NCBI GenBank assembly: GCA_947561585.1
Contig: CANNZV010002481.1
Span: forward strand, 32,365 to 96,364
Source of the DNA: Caprella mutica
Taxonomy: Eukaryota > Arthropoda > Malacostraca > Amphipoda > Caprellidae
Direction: 5' to 3'
DNA length: 64,000 nt
The position numbers were made by a program, and so were the translations under genes. A model generated the notes under the pieces. It was not told the origin of the DNA, made no database searches, and saw only the letters and a list, made by a program, of their open reading frames with translations. Below, piece after piece: positions 56,040 through 64,000 of the stretch. Within the stretch, counting starts at the first letter, position 1; every line of letters begins with the position of its first letter.

Positions 56040-59000
56040 TTAGTGAAGGGCGTAGACTATAGTTAAGACAGAGGCTATGACTGTAGGTAGAACACTACTT
56101 CTTAGTCCTTCAACACCAGACAACTGGCTATCTTTGTTGTTGCGATGATTAGTTGGAGTATCTGAAAGTGAAATATGGGATAAATAACACAATTATCAAA
56201 AAGGGAATCAGAAAATTGCTATTAGCAAGTTACTAAATTTTACCAGAAATTTTGAAATGATTGATATCAGCTGTACTATAAGCCATAATCATTACTTACT
56301 TTGCAATCTTGTACGATCACCATCCTGACGGGGGTTTATCTGGTCAGTTTGTGTATCTGCCCAGTCTCCTGAACCATAACCTGAACCGTCGTCAAACGTG
56401 TCCTCATCATCAACTGGAATTTAAAAAAAGGTTATAAAAACACTACCCTCATAAACAAGATAATAGGGACGTTACTAAATGTAATACGTGAATATATTTA
56501 TAATAAACCAGTGTTAATAATAACATAGATGGATTTATTGTTAAAATGGTAGTAAATTTATCGAGTAGCTAGGCGCATTCCAGCGTATTTTTGACGTAAC
56601 TAGATAAAATACGCTATATGACATTCAAGAAAACCTTCGACCTACTAGCTAAAATTGATCTTATTTATCACCGAGTAAAAGATCTAAATGGTACTTAAGA
56701 CCCTCTACTCAAGGACAACGTAAGTAAATGGTCTATTTGAAGACAGACACTTTACTCTCACCAGTTGAAGACTCCTTATCCTACACTACATCACTGTGGT
56801 CTAATCATTAATTACCAGAGTTGTACGGTGATTCGTAACCTCTCTCATTGCTGCCGTATGCACCAGGTCTGTTGTCATAATCTGAACCACGGGCAACTTC
56901 TTCTCTTCTTTGACTGTCCGATTCTGGTAACCAAGAGGTGTGTCCCAAAACCAACTGAAATTAGAACATTCGTGATTGTTATTTGGAAGGAAATATGCCT
57001 ATAAGTTATAGTGTAAAGTAAGGTTACAGTTTAACGTAAGCTTACAATTTAAGTAACTGTTTAACGTAAGGTTATACTACTTATACTAGATTTTAAAAAT
57101 CATAGCTTTATAAATTATTTTAGTTGAAAATATTATAAGTTCAGATTTGTTTAGTGTGAACGGGGTATAACCAGTTTGACAAAGTGTTAGATAGTGTGAA
57201 CGGGGTATAACCAGTTTGACAAAGTGTTAGATAGTGTGTACGGGGTATAACCAGTTTGACAAGTGTTAGATATTGTTTACGGGGTATAACCAGTTTGACA
57301 AAGTGTTAGATAGTGTGTACGGGGTATAACCAGTTTGACAAAGTGTTAGATAGTGTGTACGGGGTATAACCAGTTTGACAAAGTGTTAGATAGTGTGTAC
57401 GGGGTATAACCAGTTTGACAAAGTGTTAGATAGTGTGTACGGGGTATAACCAGTTTGACAAAGTGTTAGATAGTGTGTACGGGGTATAACCAGTTTGACA
57501 AAGTGTTAGATAGTGTGTACGGGGTATAACCAGTTTGACAAGTGTTAGATATTGTTTACGGGGTATAACCAGTTTGACAAAGTGTTAGATAGTGTGTACG
57601 GGGTATAACCAGTTTGACAAAGTGTTAGATAGTGTGTACGGGGTATAACCAGTTTGACAAAGTGTTAGATAGTGTGTACGGGGTATAACCAGTTTGACAA
57701 AGTGTTAGATAGTGTGTACGGGGTATAACCAGTTTGACAAAGTGTTAGATAGTGTGTACGGGGTATAACCAGTTTGACAAGTGTTAGATATTGTTTACGG
57801 GGTATAACCAGTTTGACAAAGTGTTAGATAGTGTGTACGGGGTATAACCAGTTTGACAAAGTGTTAGATAGTGTGTACGGGGTATAACCAGTTTGACAAA
57901 GTGTTAGATAGTGTGTACGGGGTATAACCAGTTTGACAAGTGTTAGATATTGTTTACGGGGTATAACCAGTTTGACAAAGTGTTAGATAGTGTGTACGGG
58001 GTATAACCAGTTTGACAAAGTGTTAGATAGTGTGTACGGGGTATAACCAGTTTGACAAAGTGTTAGATAGTGTGTACGGGGTATAACCAGTTTGACAAAG
58101 TGTTAGATAGTGTGTACGGGGTATAACCAGTTTGACAAAGTGTTAGATAGTGTGTACGGGGTATAACCAGTTTGACAAAGTGTTAGATAGTGTGTACGGG
58201 GTATAACCAGTTTGACAAGTGTTAGATATTGTTTACGGGGTATAACCAGTTTGACAAAGTGTTAGATAGTGTGTACGGGGTATAACCAGTTTGACAAAGT
58301 GTTAGATAGTGTGTACGGGGTATAACCAGTTTGACAAAGTGTTAGATAGTGTGTACGGGGTATAACCAGTTTGACAAAGTGTTAGATAGTGTGTACGGGG
58401 TATAACCAGTTTGACAAAGTGTTAGATAGTGTGTACGGGGTATAACCAGTTTGACAAAGTGTTAGATAGTGTGTACGGGGTATAACCAGTTTGACAAAGT
58501 GTTAGATAGTGTGTACGGGGTATAACCAGTTTGACAAAGTGTTAGATAGTGTGTACGGGGTATAACCAGTTTGACAACGTGTTAGATATTGTTTACGGGG
58601 TATAACCAGTTTGACAAAGTGTTAGATAGTGTGTACGGGGTATAACCAGTTTGACAAAGTGTTAGATATTGTTTACGGGGTATAACCAGTTTGACAAAGT
58701 GTTAGATAGTGTGTACGGGGTATAACCAGTTTGACAAGTGTTAGATATTGTTTACGGGGTATAACCAGTTTGACAAAGTGTTAGATAGTGTGTACGGGGT
58801 ATAACCAGTTTGACAAAGTGTTAGATAGTGTGTACGGGGTATAACCAGTTTGACAAAGTGTTAGATAGTGTGTACGGGGTATAACCAGTTTGACAACGTG
58901 TTAGATAGTGTGTATGGGGTATAACCAGTTTGACAAAGTGTTAGATAGTGTGTACGGGGTATAACCAGTTTGACAAAGTGTTAGATAGTGTGTACGGGGT

Positions 59001-61161
59001 ATAACCAGTTTGACAAAGTGTTAGATAGTGTGTACGGGGTATAACCAGTTTGACAAAGTGTTAGATAGTGTGTACGGGGTATAACCAGTTTGACAAAGTG
59101 TTAGATATTGTTTACGGGGTATAACCAGTTTGACAAAGTGTTAGATAGTGTGTACGGGGTATAACCAGTTTGACAAAGTGTTAGATATTGTTTACGGGGT
59201 ATAACCAGTTTGACAAAGTGTTAGATAGTGTGTACGGGGTATAACCAGTTTGACAAGTGTTAGATATTGTTTACGGGGTATAACCAGTTTGACAAAGTGT
59301 TAGATAGTGTGTACGGGGTATAACCAGTTTGACAAAGTGTTAGATAGTGTGTACGGGGTATAACCAGTTTGACAAAGTGTTAGATAGTGTGTACGGGGTA
59401 TAACCAGTTTGACAACGTGTTAGATATTGTTTACGGGGTATAACCAGTTTGACAAAGTGTTAGAGAGTGTGTACGGGGTATAACCAGTTTGACAAAGTGT
59501 TAGATAGTGTGTACGGGGTATAACCAGTTTGACAAAGTGTTAGATAGTGTGTACGGGGTATAACCAGTTTGACAAGTGTTAGATATTGTTTACGGGGTAT
59601 AACCAGTTTGACAAAGTGTTAGATAGTGTGTACGGGGTATAACCAGTTTGACAAAGTGTTAGATAGTGTGTACGGGGTATAACCAGTTTGACAAAGTGTT
59701 AGATAGTGTGTACGGGGTATAACCAGTTTGACAAAGTGTTAGATAGTGTGTACGGGGTATAACCAGTTTGACAAAGTGTTAGATAGTGTGTACGGGGTAT
59801 AACCAGTTTGACAAAGTGTTAGATAGTGTGTACGGGGTATAACCAGTTTGACAAAGTGTTAGATAGTGTGTACGGGGTATAACCAGTTTGACAAGTGTTA
59901 GATATTGTTTACGGGGTATAACCAGTTTGACAAAGTGTTAGATAGTGTGTACGGGGTATAACCAGTTTGACAAAGTGTTAGATAGTGTGTACGGGGTATA
60001 ACCAGTTTGACAAAGTGTTAGATAGTGTGTACGGGGTATAACCAGTTTGACAAAGTGTTAGATAGTGTGTACGGGGTATAACCAGTTTGACAAAGTGTTA
60101 GATAGTGTGTACGGGTATAACCAGTTTGACAAGTGTTAGATATTGTTTACGGGGTATAACCAGTTTGACAAAGTGTTAGATAGTGTGTACGGGGTATAAC
60201 CAGTTTGACAAAGTGTTAGATAGTGTGTACGGGGTATAACCAGTTTGACAAAGTGTTAGATAGTGTGTACGGGGTATAACCAGTTTGACAAGTGTTAGAT
60301 ATTGTTTACGGGGTATAACCAGTTTGACAAAGTGTTAGATAGTGTGTACGGGGTATAACCAGTTTGACAAAGTGTTAGATAGTGTGTACGGGGTATAACC
60401 AGTTTGACAAAGTGTTAGATAGTGTGTACGGGGTATAACCAGTTTGACAAAGTGTTAGATAGTGTGTACGGGGTATAACCAGTTTGACAAAGTGTTAGAT
60501 AGTGTGTACGGGGTATAACCAGTTTGACAAAGTGTTAGATAGTGTGTACGGGGTATAACCAGTTTGACAAAGTGTTAGATAGTGTGTACGGGGTATAACC
60601 GGTTTGACAAAGTGTTAGATAGTGTGTACGGGGTATAACCAGTTTGACAACGTGTTAGATATTGTTTACGGGGTATAACCAGTTTGACAAAGTGTTAGAT
60701 AGTGTGTACGGGGTATAACCAGTTTGACAAAGTGTTAGATATTGTTTACGAGGTATAACCAGTTTGACAAAGTGTTAGATAGTGTGTACGGGGTATAACC
60801 AGTTTGACAAGTGTTAGATATTGTTTACGGGGTATAACCAGTTTGACAAAGTGTTAGATAGTGTGTACGGGGTATAACCAGTTTGACAAAGTGTTAGATA
60901 GTGTGTACGGGGTATAACCAGTTTGACAAAGTGTTAGATAGTGTGTACGGGGTTTAACCAGTTTGACAAAGTGTTAGATAGTGTGTACGGGGTATAACCA
61001 GTTTGACAAAGTGTTAGATAGTGCCAGTACCCTCTCTTACCCTCTTTATTCCCCTCAGTGAGTCAGCTTTAGCGTATATAGCGGAGTCTGCAGTTGTGAT
61101 CTGCAGTTCTGGGTTGTACTTCTGTTCACTCAGACCGATGTTTGCAATGTCAGACTTGTAC
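56040..61161 (-). CDS. Glypican, C-terminal four exons (5' part beyond the window)
   Basis: Cell-surface heparan sulphate proteoglycan that modulates Wnt, Hedgehog, BMP and FGF signalling (family role). Exons in transcript order: 61041-61161, 56816-56954, 56300-56413, 56040-56161, GT-AG and in frame to TAA. The first starts YKSDIANIGLSEQKYNPELQ, matching the conserved end of the glypican core (GL..Q..NPE). The third has acidic residues around SG dipeptides, DDEDTFDDGSGYGSGDW, the heparan sulphate attachment pattern. The last ends SSVLPTVIASVLTIVYALH, a GPI signal without a charged tail. No cysteine occurs, as expected for the C-terminal stalk. I cannot say whether it belongs to the GPC4/6 or GPC3/5 type. 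Confidence 0.85.
57150..61022. repeat. 40-bp minisatellite with higher-order structure, about 97 copies
   Basis: Main unit GTGTTAGATAGTGTGTACGG then GGTATAACCAGTTTGACAAA. A second type has ATATTGTTTACGG and usually follows a 39-bp unit. The array occupies nearly all of the 4.1 kb glypican intron and begins about 20 bp after the donor of the 61041-61161 exon. Confidence 0.96.
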
Positions 61162-62779
61162 CTGAAAAAAAGGTCAAGATATCAATCTATCTAGAACTAA
61201 ATAAATGCCTATGCTAGAAAACAATAGCTATAACTCGCATTTAATCTATTTAAATATTCCTCCATTCAATCTATCTAGTAATTCACTCTGTCTGTGGGTA
61301 CAGTTGGACTAGAGGTAATAAGATATCGTGGTGACTGAATTTTAAAGTAGAATCCGTAAGTAGTTGTTCCAGTGGGAATGGTAATGTTACAATGGCATTA
61401 ACTCCATTGGAATGGGAATTATTTAGCGAATATTCCCCCTTCATGTAAATGGGGAACATACTCTTTGTACTTTTAAAGAATATTCCCTTTTTATTTTAAA
61501 GCGAATATTTTGTATTTTTTCATTGAAAATTCCCTTTAATTTTTTAGGAATATTCCTTCTTTATTTCTTTTCGAATAATCCCCTCTTTTTTAGGAATATT
61601 CCCCCTTTCCTATTAGCGAACATCCCCTTCAAAAAGAAGAAGCTATATTTGTTGCTAAGGAAACGCCACTGATAAATAAATGGAACAATTATTCTTCAAA
61701 ACAACAAAATTTTAACAACTGGGAGTAGGGTAAGTTTTGAGTTATCGGACAATTCCACATTTTCGATCATACAAGAATTAATTAATATTTAACTCATTTC
61801 TTTAATTGGTATCCAAGATACCTGCAAGTATCATGGATACCAACTGAGTATTACAGCAGATATTATAGATACCAATTGGATATTACTACAAGTATCATGG
61901 ATACCAATTATAAAAAAATTATTTGAAGAATTACCTATAATTTTCTTTCTTAAATTATCGAAAATGTGTTCCCGTGCGATAACTCGGTTTTACACCTCCA
62001 CTGCCATTTCATGAGGCACAGAGCTGTTCAATCGGTAATTAAAATGGCGTAATGGGCAATAAAAGGACCGATCTAAGGACCCCTTCGCGTGATGAAATCC
62101 ATCCACCAGTTCCTCCTGACGGTTTAATCAAGGCAGATCAAGGGGGGCAAAACCAGAGATAATGGACTAATCTATAATTATCACGGCCTGGCGGACTTCA
62201 AATAGAACGCTGACAAATATAGAGATAATCTGAGATATAATAATTATTATATCAGGTTATATCCGATGGTATTGATCTGTGGACGCTATTGAGGCAGATA
62301 CTGGCGTGGAATTACTTGGGGTAACTTGAACAGAGATATTGCTTTGAGATAACAAATATATAAATAAGAGCTAAATCAAGCAAATTATATTTGTGAAAAA
62401 AAAACATCTAAATTTTAAAGTTTTTTTAAACTTTTTATTGTCCAGCAAATAGGTTTTTCACAGTTAGTTTAATATGAATGGTAAATGTTTATTGAATGAT
62501 AACAGAGTAATTGGACAGACACAGTAGGATATTATTGAGCTATAGTTCTCAATAAGCAGTGACGTGGTAATGTGGTGATACATTGAGTAAGAAAAGGAGT
62601 GATAGATGATAGAACGAGCATACCCCGGTGTGCTGATGGGGGAGTGTGAAAAGGGATATTGATGATGAAAATTATATGAATATCATTAGTTTTTTTATCT
62701 AGTTATAAATTTTACACTGAAATATTTAATAGAAAATTAGAATAGGCATAACAACATTAATAGACCCTATATATTTCTT
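61162..62779. other. Glypican intron sequence upstream of the first visible exon
   Basis: Contains degenerate GAATATTCCC repeats (61425-61630), one MITE and unique AT-rich sequence. No further glypican exon was found. Confidence 0.5.
61736..61997. mobile_element. GGGTAAG-type MITE with expanded nested palindrome
   Basis: TAGGGTAAGTTTTGAGTTAT and ATTCCACATTTTCGATCATA at left, a degenerate inverse at right. The interior has TTGGTATCCAAGATACCTGC followed by three inverse copies of AGTATCATGGATACCAA-like sequence. Confidence 0.78.
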
Positions 62780-64000
62780 AACTCTTGTCTCTGATAGTAC
62801 ATCATCACAGTGACTCTTTTCTCTGACAGTACATCATCACAGTGACTCTTTTCTCTGATAGTACATCATCACAGTGACTCTTTTCTCTGATAGTACATCA
62901 TCACAGTGACTCTTTTCTCTGATAGTACATCATCACAGTGACTCTTTTCTCTGATAGTACATCAACACAGTGACTCTTTTCTCTGATAGTACATCATCAC
63001 AGTGACTCTTTTCTCTGATAGTACATCATCACAGTGACTCTTTTCTCTGATAGTACATCATCACAGTGACTCTTTTCTCTGATAGTACATCATCACAGTG
63101 ACTCTTTTCTCTGATAGTACATCATCACAGTGACTCTTTTCTCTGATAGTACATCATCACAGTGACTCTTTTCTCTGATAGTACATCATCACAGTGACTC
63201 TTTTCTCTGATAGTACATCATCACAGTGACTCTTTTCTCTGATAGTACATCATCACAGTGACTCTTTTCTCTGATAGTACATCATCACAGTGACTCTTTT
63301 CTCTGATAGTACATCATCACAGTGACTCTTTTCTCTGATAGTACATCATCACAGTGACTCTTTTCTCTGATAGTACATCATCACAGTGACTCTTTTCTCT
63401 GATAGTACATCATCACAGTGACTCTTTTCTCTGACAGTACATCATCACAGTGACTCTTTTCTCTGATAGTACATCATCACAGTGACTCTTTTCTCTGATA
63501 GTACATCATCACAGTGACTCTTTTCTCTGATAGTACATCATCACAGTGACTCTTTTCTCTGATAGTACATCATCACAGTGACTCTTTTCTCTGATAGTAC
63601 ATCATCACAGTGACTCTTTTCTCTGATAGTACATCATCACAGTGACTCTTTTCTCCGATAGTACATCATCACAGTGACTCTTTTCTCTGATATTACATCA
63701 TCACAGTGACTTTTCTCTGATAGTACATCATCACAGTGACTCTTTTCTCTGATAGTACATCATCACAGTGACTCTTTCTCAGATAGTACATCATCACAGT
63801 GACTCTTTTCTCTGATAGTACATCATCACAGTGACTCTTTTCTCTGATAGTACATCATCACAGTGACTCTTTTCTCTGATAGTACATCATCACAGTGACT
63901 CTTTTCTCTGATAGTACATCATCACAGTGACTCTTTTCTCTGATAGTACATCATCACAGTGACTCTTTTCTCCGATAGTACATCATCACAGTGACTCTTT
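62780..64000. repeat. 32-bp minisatellite, about 38 copies, runs off the window
   Basis: Unit TCTCTGATAGTACATCATCA then CAGTGACTCTTT, very uniform, with rare CTCCGATAG and GACAGTAC variants. Probably in a glypican intron. Confidence 0.95.

Noticed and set aside
56705..56770. Possible small extra glypican exon ending TCTTCAACTG then GTGAGA
   Set aside because: No acceptor gives a length that keeps the frame between the 56816 and 56413 exons without a stop.

Overview
This is 64 kb of an AT-rich animal nuclear genome. Genes are split into many short exons by introns full of transposon remnants and minisatellites. All 33 introns I could resolve are GT-AG. Product families (a Reeler/DOMON/cytochrome b561 ferric reductase, RanGAP1 with a SUMO-type C-terminal domain, a Ly6-like GPI protein, a glypican) place it in Bilateria. 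Dispersed repeats containing GTTTAACGTC, and short elements with CCTTCGCC and TGACCTTGACC boxes, resemble repeats I associate with molluscs. A lophotrochozoan, probably a mollusc, is my inference; the species is not identified.

Layout. (1) 29981 down to 2757, minus strand: a complete 15-exon FRRS1-like gene (655 codons) with a 9 kb first intron and a 7.6 kb third intron. (2) 30-33.9 kb: a repeat-rich divergent intergenic region with a GAATGG-type array and a decayed hAT-like transposase fragment split by a foldback element. (3) 33935-42643, plus strand: a complete 13-exon RanGAP1 gene (572 codons). (4) 43.1-44.3 kb: a 41-bp minisatellite. (5) 48871 down to 46145, minus strand: a complete 5-exon gene for a 191-residue Ly6/uPAR-like GPI-anchored protein. 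(6) 49-55.6 kb: intergenic, with inverted-repeat elements, satellites and a LINE reverse transcriptase scrap. (7) 61161 down to 56040, minus strand: the last four exons of a glypican; the rest of that gene lies beyond the right edge. A 3.9 kb, 40-bp higher-order minisatellite fills one of its introns, and a 32-bp array runs off the window end.

The four genes do not form a pathway. FRRS1, Ly6-like and glypican products are secretory or surface proteins; RanGAP1 acts in nuclear transport. Every CDS was rebuilt from splice signals and frame continuity, with exon lengths checked against codon counts.

The most striking non-coding features are these: a minisatellite whose unit contains a 5' splice site; a large family of short inverted-repeat elements with an internal empty-site paralogue showing TA target duplication; a second palindrome nested in many of them; and a foldback element sitting in transposase-like sequence between 10-bp direct repeats.
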